DNA of 64,000 bases, taken from positions 13,612-77,611 of the forward strand of contig NW_020170548.1 of NCBI RefSeq assembly GCF_000524195.1, in the 5' to 3' direction. The DNA is from Echinococcus granulosus (lineage: Eukaryota; Platyhelminthes; Cestoda; Cyclophyllidea; Taeniidae). The position numbers and the translations under genes were made by a program. Positions 48,105 through 60,726 of this stretch are shown here, piece after piece. A model generated the notes under the pieces. It did no database searches. It had not been told where the DNA came from and saw only the letters and a list, made by a program, of their open reading frames with translations. Position 1 is the stretch's first letter; each line of letters opens with the position of its first letter.

Positions 48105-51100
48105 CTAATTGGAGGGATCCACAATATCCAAGGTGTCGGTTAATGCAGGCGTGTGTAAGTATGATATATCCTCATCTACCAGTAACCAAAATTGTAACAT
48201 ATTCTTGAATATTACTTTGCATTTTATCAAAGGGAGTAATTAGTGCGAAATCGTCAAACATAGGTTGTACATTATGTTTGGAAGGATACTCGTTTCAACA
48301 CCATCAGCGCATGAAATATCCTAAACGTGCTACAACTTATCCGACACGGAATTCAATGGCTTTCTATGATAGACTTGTGCTAAAATGTCAACTAAATCGT
48401 TCTCTTTCTGGTGCCAAACGTTGCTTGACAAACACCAGTTTAGATACTAAGGCACTCATTGTACATTTCTTGTGCTTTGCAATGTATTTGGCCATGGAAA
48501 TAGCATCGCCAGAGCCAATGCTCTGTTTGACTTAAAACAATAAGTGATAGCCACTCTATGAAACTCATCAGCATGTCTACTGATCACTAGGACATTGAAT
48601 TGTAGATGATGTGAAAGTTGAGGATGACATTTGAGGCAATACGCCCCTGTTAGGCTCTTATATTGGTGGTGTAACAAATCAAGAGTTACTTTGCTTGAGC
48701 GCTTAACTCCGAACCTTCTAGAGGCTATATTATAGGCTTTTTCGACATAACGCTTTCTTTTAAATCACTTCTTAAACACACCGCCTAAAGTATTGCGCAT
48801 TTCTTTTTAAATCTATGCATAGAAGCAAAGTGGTGGGCAGAAGTTTAATGGAAGTCAGAATACAAATGATTATCACTTCCAGCATGTATCACGGTGTGAA
48901 ATTCGGCGAAATTTGGTAAATAAGCCTAAAGATTTACAAGTATCTGTAGCAATCACTCATCTAGGTCTCGTTCTCCCTCGATTATGGTCAACAACCGATG
49001 TTTTCATGAATTGCTTCATCAGATAGCCAATTTTACCCATGCATGGGATACTGCAGCAAGGTAAATTTATTTCTAGCTACATACATATTTTAAAGATACC
49101 TGTTCTCATCTGGCGCTCTTTCACATCAGCCAAACCGGCAACACTTGGAACACAAATAGCTCCCATTTGCAAGCTTCCAATGTTTAATAAATTAGACTAA
49201 GATAAAACGGCTATGCAAATACTTTCTGATAGGCAGGTGAGGTAGGTGACATAAAACAGCAGAAGATGAACATTTTGAATCCTAACCATTGTCTGCATGC
49301 TTGTGTCTGTAACTGGAGAGAAACAGCCGAAGTGGATTTCAATATATTACAACAAACAAGAAAACGGCATTAACTGGGGAAAACAGGACATGTCACTCAA
49401 AATTTGACACGATGAAGGTCATAATATGAAAACTTGTAAATCAAAGTGCAAGTAAACCCAACGTCTTTGCACAACTCTCGGTAATTCATTAGAGTGGATT
49501 CTGTTTGAGTGATGCATCCTTAGTTAAAGCAAACAAGCACTTTTGGGTTAAAAAGTGTGCTCAAGCAAATATATGTACTACCTAATACGTACAAATGGGC
49601 GCAAGATTATCCCGGTCAAGCATGTAATGTAACAATGCAAGCACACTTTATGAATGCTAAATCGGGTGAATTGCTGGGACTTAACTCATGTTTGCCTCCG
49701 TGTGGGGACATCAAAGAGGTGTGCAGGATTGCATGCAGAATGTGGTTTGAGTGGTCCCGATCCAATGCACGGGCATCCGTTGTGACAAGGTAAGGCTCTT
49801 ATGCGTCGTTCGCGAAAATATGAGCCATATACACATTACTAGATAATTCAACAGTTCATTGAAGTTGAACTTTATGCAACCACTTGGTAGACTGCAGTAA
49901 AGGCAAATTTCAGACAAAGAATAAACATTGCTGATGAAGAGCTTTATCAACTTGGGCAAGTGGTAGCAATTAGGCCATGAGAATTTGGCTAAATGACTGG
50001 TTGGGTGGTCAATTTTCCACATTTATCAATTCGCATAAGAGGCCTAAGTGGCTAGTCAATGTTGCATGAGTTCCGCAAAATACATTAGATTACATGTGTT
50101 TGGATAAGTACCACCTTTAGGGCATTGATATTAGCAAATAAACGATTTAGACTAACAACTTTTCTTTGTAAAATTTGACACTGCGAAGTGGTTTGATTGA
50201 AGCCTGCCACGGTTGACCAAATACTCCAGAACGTATTCACATCATTAGCGAGTTCATCGTGAGTAAACTGCTAGTAATGGATCATGGATGACAAATGCAA
50301 TCCGCCCACATTGTTAGCACAAACAGTCTCTTCCCGGGAAGCAAAATGGCACGCTTTGACGCAACTGAATTGTCCCTTTAAATTTTTACTTTTAAGAGCA
50401 GCAGTGTTGCCAACGTTTGCGAGGTATGTAACACTTTGCCTTGGAGAAAGCAATGCACTTAACGCAAATGTCAAGTTCTACAACTTTTAAAAGTATCACT
50501 GCTTTCACTGCCTTAATACTCAACAATAAATGATGGAATGTGATTTTGGTGATAATATTGTAAAGGAGGGGCATGCTTTGGTAAAGTAAATGCTATACCT
50601 AATGATACTTTCATAAGGAAAATTCAATCACATGGTTTGGTGAAGGCTGTTCCTGTAGGTGCTAACTCATAAGCATCACCTTTTTAAGGAAATAAGACAG
50701 TCATAAATTCAACTGCAGCGTGCATTGGATTCACTACAAAGTTTAACTCCTCTGAGTTGTATATGCATACCTATTGTAAGATTTTCTCCTTCAAAAAGAA
50801 CAAAAAGTATGGTTCGATTAGATGACAATATTTCCCATGAACTACCTGCACAACTAACCCACATCTACGCTTTACTATATGTACATATACACAACTACAA
50901 AGGCCGATTGAAGTGCTGTGGCTACCTAAAAACTGAAAGTCCGATGTGCTCCACTGAATCATCCACTAGAATTCGGTAGCCATTATCGCAATTCTTCAAT
51001 GCACACAAGCAGAACTTCACTAAAGGCCTTCCCTTCTCTTTTTGTGTTTGCGCTTTTGGCGCGCTCTTTCGTCTGATCACAACATTTGCCTAACACTGCT

Positions 51101-51763
51101 GTCATCGTTATATTCACACTAGTGACAGCCCATATAGTAACATAGATATAGTTGAGTGACGGAGACAATAACGTTTACCACTACCACCTCTCATTTCACT
51201 TAGATCTTGCATCTGACTTAACAGAACACACTTTGTCAAAACAGAGAGCCATTTTGTCATTACAAGTGAAATTGATAAAAATCAGATAGATGACATGTAT
51301 GATCAAACCTAATCACCTTTCACCCCCACAAATGACTGGTACTGCTGATTTCGTGGCAGTAAAATGCATTTTGGAGAGGCAAAAGGATGGGTGCAGAGCC
51401 ATGATCTAAGCATAACTGCGGAAAAGGAAACGGCGATTCATTTCCAAGGAGACTTTTGCAAAAGCAGCATATGTAGGTATACAATGAGCTTCCTAAATTC
51501 AATGCCCGCGTGCACCGGTGCCCTTCACCAGAGAGAAGAGTGAAGGTGCCTCGAACTATCCGGTGGAGACGTTGAATAGTTCTTGCTAACTTGTAATGGA
51601 AGCAAGAATCTGAGGACATGGTGGGCGGAGAAGGAATGGAAAAACGTAGGGAAAAGGAAAAGGGAAGAGGATAAGATGATACCAAGCAATGATGCCTGTG
51701 CACAGAGCGTGAGTTTATGCAGTACATTTGGTTGGTGAGTACTACCTTCTCAATTTCTTTCAT

Positions 51764-51802
51764 CCACCTGTCCATCCATTCATTTACTCATTCATTTATC
51801 CA
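51764..51802. repeat. Degenerate (CATT/CATC) tetranucleotide repeat
   Basis: TCCATCCATTCATTTACTCA and continuing ATTCATTTATCC form a simple repeat. It makes the overlapping minus ORF (51320-51775) unconvincing. Confidence 0.7.
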
Positions 51803-52054
51803 CCATTCTGCCTATGTTTCTGTAGGAGGCATGAACTAAGGAATTAGTTGGAATCAACATGGTCATAAATGAACATTAAGGAGGCGTGCTTGATGTGGGC
51901 ACATAGTTTTCCCTTGCCGTGTCCAGTTACTAATGCCACCAGCTAAGGTGAAGCCTGGGATAACACTTAAATATCAAGGAGGTAGAAAGAAGATATGAAT
52001 CAGAAAAGGAAGCAATGGATATCATAAATAAATCATAATTTCTACATATTTTAC

Positions 52055-52253
52055 TCGCCCCTGTACTTCAGCTCCTTAACGTGAGTGGAAGGTGGGGAGG
52101 GGCAGAGGTGATGGAGAATGAATAAGAGACTAACCACAAGGACGAACGAAAGTAGGAAGGAGGCATTGAGGGTGAAGTGAACCACGGGAAGGACGACAAC
52201 AAGGAGGAATGCAATGAGCACAAGAAGCCATTTCACAGCGTAAATTATCGTGT
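52055..52253 (-). CDS. Large unknown gene: candidate exon with two membrane segments
   Basis: Open segment with two hydrophobic stretches: VKWLLVLIAFLLVVVLPVV, then ASFLLSFVLVVSLLFILHHL. Donor GGCGA|GTAAAA leaves two bases that fit the 48104 acceptor. No ATG begins the frame, so an upstream exon is needed. The acceptor is poor in pyrimidines. It could be the membrane anchor near the N terminus of the large protein, or a chance T-rich reading frame. Confidence 0.3.
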
Positions 52254-53704
52254 CTCACACCTTTTTGGTTGTATTCTTCCCCTTAGAAACGGCAAATGGC
52301 ACGTTCCACGCGGTTACGCCTTGTAGTGTCATGTTTGGTGGCCAAATTTAGACATTTACTTTAGCTGAGATTGGCCGCTAGAAACCATTTGTATTGTACC
52401 TCTTTATCATAGCTGAACATTAGACATCAGAGTGCATGCTGAAGAGGACTACTTCCGATATCGTGTCAATGCGATGGGAATATGCGTCGATATAGCGCTT
52501 GTTCTGGTTTCAACGAGTCAATGCTGGTTTGTCCATTATGCTGCCAAGCCCTATTGTGCTTTCCAGAACGACTCAGTGAAGTACATTGATGGAATAAGAC
52601 ATAAATTTTGGAAGGAGGAAGTGAATTTCATCCAAGGGATTAGCTACGCCTTATTCCTCCGGCTTATCATTAATTCTTGCCACAGCTTGCTGAACTCCAA
52701 TACACTTTGGAAGGAAGAGAAGTGACGGCAACGTGACCTTCTGCAAATCATTCCAACTCGCCTATCACAAGAAGAAATAGAGAGTTAGTTCACGACTGAA
52801 GTTACGTGTATTCGCATGTACTTCGTGACTAAATGCCACTTCATTCAAGGCGACGGCTAATAAATCAAATTTGGACCCAGGCTAGGTTGCATGCAAATAT
52901 AACCACGGTGACAGGGAGGAGTAGTGAGTGAAATCTGGAATGCCTTCCTTAAGTAGATCTTTCGACAAATAGTGATTGGTCTATGCATTGCAGTCAACTA
53001 CAAGCATCGTACAGCCTTGTTGAGAATAAATACAGTAAATTGAGTGCGTATACCCAAATGCACTCCACAACGGGGATTCAGCTTCGAATGCAGTAAATTA
53101 GGCCGAAGGCCGTTCTGTCCAATTAAATGATGGTGAATATGGCTTCGGTCCCAATTAATCTGTGATGATTAAAGAGATAGTCAAGATGTGTGAGGAGGAC
53201 TGGGTAGTTTTTGATAAGTATTTAACTGCACTCCTAACTAAAAGGGGCCATTAGCCTTTGTGAATTGCACTTATGTTTTGGCAACATAACCCCTTGCTCA
53301 TGCTGATGGATTGTCAGCTACTCCGTGTGTAAAGGCTCTATATTATGCTGTACTGATATGGAGTACTACCACCTTCCCAATCTTGTTCCAATTCCATTCC
53401 ACGTAGCTGGAAATTCTATGGCACTATGTTTAGCAGTACCCTTTAGGCAGTAATAGAATGGCGGTAACATTTCAACCACTGTACACAATTTTTAAATAGT
53501 GCTAAAAATGGCAAAATATCATCTCCAAAAATTAATCTTCCTCATACGAACTGGCAGGAGAGTGAAAGACGGTGGTGTGCCTCAGTGCAGTCGAACTGGC
53601 ATGAGTATGAAAGTATGTAGACATTATTAGTTAAGAAAGCAGGAATTGTTAAATCACTGCAATGCTACTCACATGAGATACTGCTCAAGTAAACACATCT
53701 TCAC

Positions 53705-54175
53705 ATGGTGAAGACAGAGCTCAGCGCTTTCATGCGTCACTTTGTTCTTGTCGAGGAGCTTCGATTCCACTTTCACCAATATCCGTCAAAGCGGACAACT
53801 TGCCGATATTTAAAAATAAAGCGCATGTGTACCTCCGTTAGGGTAAAGAGGTACTCAAAGTTGCTTCAAAGAAATTTTAATGCGATTTTGCACAAACTGC
53901 ATGAAGCAACAATCTGCCCACCGGGAACTGTTGTACGCCATGATATTGTGCGCATATCAGAGAAGAAGCCTTCTGATCCATTTCTAAAGTCGCATTCTGG
54001 ATTTGTTTTCTCAAATAACTCTCAAGTGCTCATTCCCTTCACTTGTTTTAGCCTGTCAATTGGAAGGGATTATGATTCAAACCGTTGGTTGTTTCAATGT
54101 TTGAGGACGTGCATAAGCAGCAATTCATCGAAACACTTGATTGCATATTTAACAGGCACCTCTCCACTTGCATGA
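53705..54175 (+). CDS. Hypothetical ORF of 156 residues
   Basis: ATG-initiated ORF without a recognised domain. It is basic in its first half (RMCTSVRVKRYSKLLQ). A second open frame overlaps its end (54085-54300). No clear promoter, splice partner or poly(A) signal. It is longer than most background ORFs here but may be chance. Confidence 0.2.
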   Translation: MVKTELSAFMRHFVLVEELRFHFHQYPSKRTTCRYLKIKRMCTSVRVKRYSKLLQRNFNAILHKLHEATICPPGTVVRHDIVRISEKKPSDPFLKSHSGFVFSNNSQVLIPFTCFSLSIGRDYDSNRWLFQCLRTCISSNSSKHLIAYLTGTSPLA

Positions 54176-54953
54176 GGGAAATATTTTTAGCACCCAGTCT
54201 GATGCGGCTGAAAAACACTTGGATGAAGAGTAGTCTGAGCATGGAAATAAAATACTGCATAATAAAAATGCCCAAGTTTATGTTTTGCCCTTATAGATAG
54301 CCAGATCAACTGGTGCCTCACTCAAACTGCTAATAGTGTGTACCTTCCTCGTTAGTCGTTTATCTTTGGTCGAAGCTCATTGCGTGTATGTGTGCATCTG
54401 TATATGCATGTGTTTTCACCTCTCCTTAATCGACAGATATTCAACTCCATCTTCGACCACGTTGGAAATCATTTGTAGGCTGACTAGGCCACTAGCTGAT
54501 TCAATGATTGGTTAAATGACCCTTCACCTCGCAAGTTTTACTCCTTACACCATCCGCCTCCCCTCTAGAGTGAGAGGGGCGCTAAGTGGTGGGCAGAAGA
54601 GGGAGCGAGTGAGGCAGGCAAGAGTGGTCCCGAGAGTGCAAATGGCTATTTGGAGAAGTAAAATATGCCAGAATGGAGGAGGAAGTAGAGGGAAGAGAGT
54701 CTGATGAGAAGTGGCACGGAAGATGGAGGCAATTCGTGACCGAAGTGTCCAGACATGAGGGTGGCTTGCGCTGACATCGACATTAACCAGTAGTCTCACG
54801 ACACTTGCAAGCAAGGGAATGATGAACTTTTAAATCCCCACATTATACGGGTGGTGAGTTTTACTTTTTGGTTGGATTAGCTCATCCACTATCAGTTTAC
54901 TGGTAACATATTGTTTTGGTGACATGTGTTTCCTGTCAGTTTGTGATACCTAC

Positions 54954-55120
54954 TTGCACAGTGTTGTGTGAAACTGTTTAGATGGAGGCAGGATAGATAT
55001 GACATGAGGAAGGCGACTACTTTCTCCTCTTTTGTAGGCCACAGAAGAGTTGTAAGTCATTGATTTGAGTGTAATTCTAGAAGGTCTCTGACCGATTGCG
55101 AGCATGCGAGCAATGTGAGC
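54954..55120 (-). CDS. Candidate isolated exon
   Basis: AG acceptor CTATAGGCAG|GCT and donor TGCAA|GTAGGTA enclose 55 codons with a coding-like peptide (AHIARMLAIGQRPSRITL, then KSMTYNSSVAYKRGESSR). It may be a 5' exon of the large gene, but its exit phase does not fit the 52-kb segment directly. Confidence 0.3.
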
Positions 55121-55124
55121 CTGC

Positions 55125-58100
55125 CTATAGCGAATTGCCAAAAGGTTTGAGGAAATGAGTAAAGCACCGGATTTCCATGCATATGAGAAAGAAGTGACAA
55201 TTAATTTGCACTTGCGCAGCTTGTGTAGGGGACAGGGAGACTTTTTTATTGCTATTCAGAGGACGTTAGGTTATGGGAAGTTCATTGCTCCATTCGCTAG
55301 ATAGTGGAATACATTAGGGGTATACCCAACTGAAAATCCTCCTCACTTCTCTTTGATGGGAAGATCACGTCCACACTCATATTCACATTCACGTTCATGG
55401 CACCCATTTCTCCCCTTCAGTGTAAGTGGCAATTTCATCTGTAATTTTTTTCGCCTGCGGTGTAACCAACGTTTTCCCTTCTACCTCATCTTGTGATGTT
55501 GAAATTAGGTCTTTCCAATTTATCACAACTAATTCAAATGGGGTAAGCAAACAAGTTGGCTTAGTTATGCTTTCACTTACTGCAAAATCTGCTTGCACTC
55601 AATGGCGCGGTTGGCACTCTTCAGTCGACCATAGAATCAGCTCATTCTTGTACTTCGGTGAACCCTAGCAGTGTTTGAGGCAAGTCAACGTCACTATTTA
55701 CCCTAGAATTCAAATACTAGTGCTATCGACTCTGCTAAGATGGAACGGTTTTGAAATTGGTAATGCCATGCAGCCGAAGGTTCATAAGGCCTCCTATCCG
55801 AAATAGCAAACGATGAATAATTTTTCACCAGTCAATTCATTTTAAACCGGGTTTTATTTTGTGCTGGTCAGCAAGGTTGTGGAAAGTTCCTACTGTCTAA
55901 GCTACCAATGATTGGCAGACCTACCGCGCTGAAGGCCGGTAGCATCTTTGTGAAGCGGGCGAACCAAGTCAAGTCTTTTTCTAGCCAGTCATTCGAGACA
56001 GATATGCGGTCTCTAGTCACGCATCCAGCGCTCTCACACCTCAATGCAATCTCTTAGACTTTTCCAAAGTACATTTGCGAACAAGCACGTCTCATGCTTT
56101 GGACGGTGAGAACTTGCCTCTGCAGCTCGTCCTGAACCTGATCGTTCATTCCGCAATCCATACTTCAGCCACCAGTCGATGATGCTCCAGTCTGCTTTGG
56201 ACGAAACCATTTGAATGTGTAACAAAACGGAGTGACTTATTTTGTGAGCTCTCCTCTCTATGGCATGGAATCTATGCTCACTGTTGTCTCGATATCGTTT
56301 GGCTGGTCTTGAAGCCGGCTCCACGAAATAATTGTCCTGTTGCCCCGATCTTCCTCACCGTCCTCTACATTCCAGGTGACGTTTATCTGCTTGTCTCTCC
56401 GTCTGTCTAACACAACTGATTAACTGCGCCATTACAAAAAGCAAATTTAGGTAAGGCGCATTTTTGGTAACACCTAATACGCCCCAAATGAAGGACTTTC
56501 CAGGCAAAGCTTAAAATACAACTTTTCTGCTCTGCCTTCCTGACTAATGAGATGCAGAAATTTGGTAAATGCCTCTTTCGATTGGACAGGAGACCCAATG
56601 ACAGCAACAACATGCAATCAGGCTGGATGGCAATGACGGTGGTGACAGTGATGAGGCAAAAGTGGGTGAAGAGGAGACAGAGTTTATGAATAAAGTGATG
56701 CCATTAAACGGTGACAGTGTGCTCGATGACCTCATCTCCTCGCCTAACGCGTGGGGGAGTTGCAAAGTCAGTATCTGCAACAATACCTACAACGACGATT
56801 ACAAACAAAGCTACGGATGTGATAGCAGGAATGAGAACGCAGTCCCTTCATTTAGTGACAGCGTCAACGTCATTTGCAACGCATTCATGCCCCATCTCGT
56901 CGACGCTCCGTCTATCCTCGGAGCCGGTTTTTACGATATCTAACCAGTTTGGCACACGTTTGCTGAATAACTTCTCCTTTTGGCATTTCACTCTTCAACA
57001 CTTTGAGTACTCGTTTGGCATTGGATTACCTTAAACACCCTGTATAAGGCTAGCTGCAGCATTAATTACTCTTTCCCCGAAATACTTTCTTGCCTCTAAG
57101 TGGGGCATTTTTAAAAGTGACAGCAGCATCTGACTGTTTTGGCTCATTTAAGTTCCAGGCCTCGTTCATCTGCTTCAATTCATGTAGCAAAAAATGAACT
57201 TTTAGGCTTTATTGGCAAGCGAGTGGGCACTTAAATTTGATTCTCCACGTCTTTACAATATAACCCTAGCGTATCTCACACTAGAACTGAATGTGTTTAC
57301 CTAATCCAATTACTATGTTTCGTGGTGACTAATACTACTCTAAGAGAGAAATGTCCACTCTGAATTTCAAGTTGGCATGTGGCTGTTACCATTGGTGCTG
57401 CGGACTCTAAGAGCCATTGCACCCTACTAGAAGTAGCAAAGCTGGGACGTTACATCTCAAGAAGATTCGAGGTCGGCGACTCGATTATACTCCCGAATTT
57501 AGATGACAATCTGAAAGGGGAGTTCAAAGGGGCGAAAAAACCAGTCTCCTACTAATTTTATGGATTTTTAAAAGAGAACTGTATTTACTCTCCTCTTGTT
57601 ACACTTCTACACTTACTGCCTTAATTAAATCCTGCGAATCCTTGTTTTGAAAAGGGTGATTTTACCTGAGCCAGAATGCTGCGGTATTGACAGCCTACTG
57701 GATTGGTATTGAGTGATGCTGACGAGCAAACAGCCTACGTGGTTTTTCATTACCTACAGAGGTGCTGTTTAATGATGTAAAGGCGGAGGTGGAAGAGAAA
57801 TATACTGGACCTGCTACAGCCGTTGTGTGGATCCACCTTTTTCATTTGTGGCACTATTAACCAGGCGTTACTTGTAGGAGGTACAAGTAACCATTTGTTG
57901 CTCTTTGCCACAAAAGAAGATCAACTCCTAAATGGATTTATCAGGTTGTTGAAAATCTCACTGGCACCAAAGTTAGGGAACAACGAAGGTGGACTGTTTT
58001 AGAATTGCGACGATAGACTGACATTAATTGTAATTGATATCCTATTTCTGATTTATTCCGACTGATCTGTGTGCTAACGTAAGGAAGGGAGCTTGACAAG

Positions 58101-59279
58101 GCACATACGGTATCTAGTGACCGTCGCCTACATCCAACCTGAAACTAGACTCTCATATTAATTTGTTTGACCAAATGAGATTCCATCGTATATATGATGC
58201 ATTATTTCCTTTGAACAGACGTGCTTCCATGACCATACAAAGATGAGTGTTACAGTTGCCTTTAGACCTTACCATCCGTCTATGCGATCGCTTATTTAAC
58301 TCTTAACACCTCTCCTACTAAAAAAAATTCCCCTTGTTTTATGGATCCCATGCTCCCAAAAATGCATTTTATAAGACATTGAAAATCAAATTTTGACATC
58401 CACGTGCACCCAATTTTCCTGATGGGAAAAGGCGGCAAGGTAAAGAATTCACGCCTCAAAGTCGCTAGTTAATTGGAAGATGATTACCTATAACTCTTTT
58501 TTCTGTAAAATACGCCAAAAGAATTGTCTTGTCAGTAGCTGAAGGAAGGGTCATCAAGACAAAATATGTTTTAAGGCTTCTGGTAGGCTTGAAGAACTAC
58601 CAGGTTGACACATGAAGACTGATGAGACTTTTTGACATTCCCTTAGTCACCAACAGTGCCAAAGTTATAGCACCCCAAATCACAGTTTGTTTTGTAGTTA
58701 CTCCTTGGCCGCCGTTAATTAAAAACACTATCACCAACTTGCGTGTCAATTTTCTCCTTATTCCATCCAAATCCTTGCTACCGTTGTTTCAATCGGTACT
58801 AAGAGTGGCTCAATTGCTTCTACCTAGAGTTACTGCAGAGAACTCACATCACGGACTTTGCTACTCACCTGAATAACCTAGACAACGAGGATGACCAGGG
58901 TTTCCATCTCGAGGCGGCTTTTGCCCAAATCCCATGGTTTATTTTTGCCATGCATCAAAGCATCAACGGCATTAAGTTACTGCTGCTGAACCATTCCATT
59001 TTACGAGCAACTGCATGCATCCGTTTTAACTCGCATCGTTCTGGCAGAATAAATTATTTCCTATGATGGATTACATCCTGTACCGAAATTTCCCCTATCC
59101 TCCCAAAAATCCAGATGTCAAATGTGGTGTCAAGAGATACACTGTTTTTCACGTATCCTAATCAAACACGTACATACACGATTCATCATCACCAAAACAA
59201 TTTCATCAGCCTACACAAAAATGGGAGCAAATGAGAACAGACGTGGGAGAATAAGTTGAAATAGGGAACATAAGCCATG
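55125..59279. other. Region downstream of the TRPM gene, no gene recognised
   Basis: Short ORFs at 56034-56324 (minus), 56662-56943 (plus) and 58622-58876 (plus) lack motifs or splice support. The 3' UTR of the TRPM transcript should start just left of 59280, but I could not pick a poly(A) signal with confidence. Confidence 0.4.
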
Positions 59280-59878
59280 TTAATGGTGGCGTGCATGATG
59301 CCATTGCAGACACAGCTTCTCAAGCAACGCCCTTTCTCCTGCATGATGTGAATCCACTCTCACCGTTGACGCTGGTTGGGCCGTCGTCGAGCCCGAAAGG
59401 AAATAGGGAAGGTTTGGCGAGGTGGCAAGAGGGGTGTAATCCAAATTAAGGTTAGGGTCCACAACCTCAAGGGCCAATTCTTCACTCGTTGCCACTTTCA
59501 GCGCCTTTGCCGCCGCAATCAACACATCACGCGTGGCACAGGCGCCCTCCATTGTCGCTGAAGACGTCTGAGATGTCCCTCCTGCAGAGTCGGTGGTGGC
59601 AATAGTCGTGACACCATCAGCTTCAACAGCGGCGGTGGCAGACGTCTTCGGAAACAGTGGGATCCTCTCCTCATTAGTCCTCATAGAGACTTGATGGAAA
59701 CGGCGGAGTAAGGCTCCACCGAGTTCAGCCCACTCCACTGCTTCGGCTAGGTGGAGAGGATCCTTGGCTATCGTGGTGGCTTCTGCGTCCAATCCCTCAT
59801 GAAGGTCATTGGTCGAGCTTTTCAGTTTATTGGCACTGAATCGCCCGCTGCCGCATTTACGCCACGATAAATGATTAC
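59280..59878 (-). CDS. TRPM channel: terminal exon
   Basis: Acceptor CCCTGTGAACTAG|GT, then 199 codons to TAA at 59280-59282. The two leading bases join the C of the previous exon (Arg). The peptide (NHLSWRKCGSGRFSANKL onward) is Ala/Thr/Ser-rich in its middle, continues SEELALEVVDPNLNLDYTP and ends HHARHH. It contains no Nudix (NUDT9-like) or kinase domain, which separates it from TRPM2-type and TRPM6/7-type channels. The sequence is unique to this lineage as far as I can tell. Confidence 0.75.
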
Positions 59879-59954
59879 CTAGTTCACAGGGTAAGTTTAC
59901 AGGGTAGCTTTTCTCTGTGATGCAGAATGTTGGTAGGTTATATACTTACCTAAT

Positions 59955-60045
59955 TTATCCAAATAAATTATATCGGGATGTGATTTGAACCACTAACGCG
60001 AGTGCCTAACGTTTAAATCACATTGCCGTCAAATGTGGCACAGCT
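59955..60045 (-). repeat. tRNA-like sequence, possible SINE head
   Basis: On the minus strand CACTCGCGTTAGTGGTTCAA then ATCACATCCCG resembles an anticodon arm, a pol III B box (GGTTCAAAT) and a TpsiC arm, preceded by TGTGATTTAAACGTTAGGCA. An acceptor-stem pair is not evident, so this is more likely a decayed tRNA or SINE within the TRPM intron. Confidence 0.3.
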
Positions 60046-60336
60046 ATCAATTCGGTGGTTGCATTTTTCATAAAGAAGGAGGACAATTGCCCCTCCACCA
60101 AGACTAAGCAACAAAGTGGCGTGATTAAGGAATTAGTTTTGTACCATTTACAAGGCAAGAATCTTATGTTCCTCTCGGAAGGCCTTGCAAAGTCAGCTTC
60201 AACTAATTAACTTATTAAAACATCTTTCCATCACTTTTATAGATTAGTCTCATCTAAGTGCATCAGACTTCCAAATTTCATTGAACAAACCACAATCGTA
60301 GCCCAGTAGATCAAAATACCGACTAATATATCTTAC

Positions 60337-60726
60337 GTTCGGCTTCCGCATAGGCTACATCACCGGGAGACGCCGCTGAGGAGGTAGAAGGAAGGCAAGG
60401 AGGAGTTGGAGGGTGTTTATCTGGTTGTTGGATGCAACCACTACCGTAAGCAGCTTCGATGCGACTGCAACATTTCACTTTTCTGAAGCGGGAGATAGTT
60501 TTGAAGGGATGACGGCCTCGCTTTCCCAAGCCATCAGTATGGCGCGAGACATGGTGAGCTGTGTTCAGATCCAGTTGAGAGTTTACTGGATATAGAAGTG
60601 ATTTGTAAAATTGTAGGTGCTGTGAAACGTTGACATCGTCCTTAATAATGCCATTTTCTTGACTGGCAGGCTGTCGCGAAGTTGGTGGTAGTCTAGTGTG
60701 TCCACCTTGGCTAAATTTGCGAAGAT
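60337..60726 (-). CDS. TRPM channel: C-terminal tail exon
   Basis: Acceptor AACTCTTCCACTTTAG|AT (two bases completing the G of the previous exon, giving Asp) and donor GAAC|GTAAGATA. The 390-base exon encodes a polar cytoplasmic tail: LRKFSQGGHTRLPPTSRQ, then SLLYPVNSQLDLNTAHHV, then a Pro-rich PDKHPPTPPCLPSTSSAA. The frame stays open upstream to 60931, so an earlier acceptor (for example CTGCAG at 60828) is possible, but that one breaks phase with the preceding exon. Confidence 0.7.

Larger units (their letters stand above)
5000..52253 (-). other. Span of a very large multi-exon gene of unknown family
   Basis: About two dozen minus-strand coding segments, each bounded by a plausible AG and GT, line up from 52.2 kb down to a stop at 5000. 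Codon phase agrees across most consecutive junctions (48.1 to 47.8; 44.07 to 42.37 to 40.22; 26.87 to 24.91 to 23.56 to 20.49 to 17.60; 16.65 to 15.97 to 14.79 to 14.30 to 10.18 to 9.77; 7.70 to 6.74 to 5.53). The conceptual protein exceeds about 1,200 residues. It is rich in alternating hydrophobic stretches, with a helical, charged region and a Pro/Ser/Arg linker near the C terminus. I recognise no family. It could be two genes; the 28.7-40.0 kb gap is the likeliest break. Each exon is listed separately. Confidence 0.55.

Noticed and set aside
51320..51775. 151-codon minus ORF
   Set aside because: Its start lies in a CATT/CATC simple repeat and no splice or domain support follows.
56034..56324. 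96-codon minus ORF resembling a mobile-element protein
   Set aside because: No integrase, transposase or RT motif could be identified; too weak to call.
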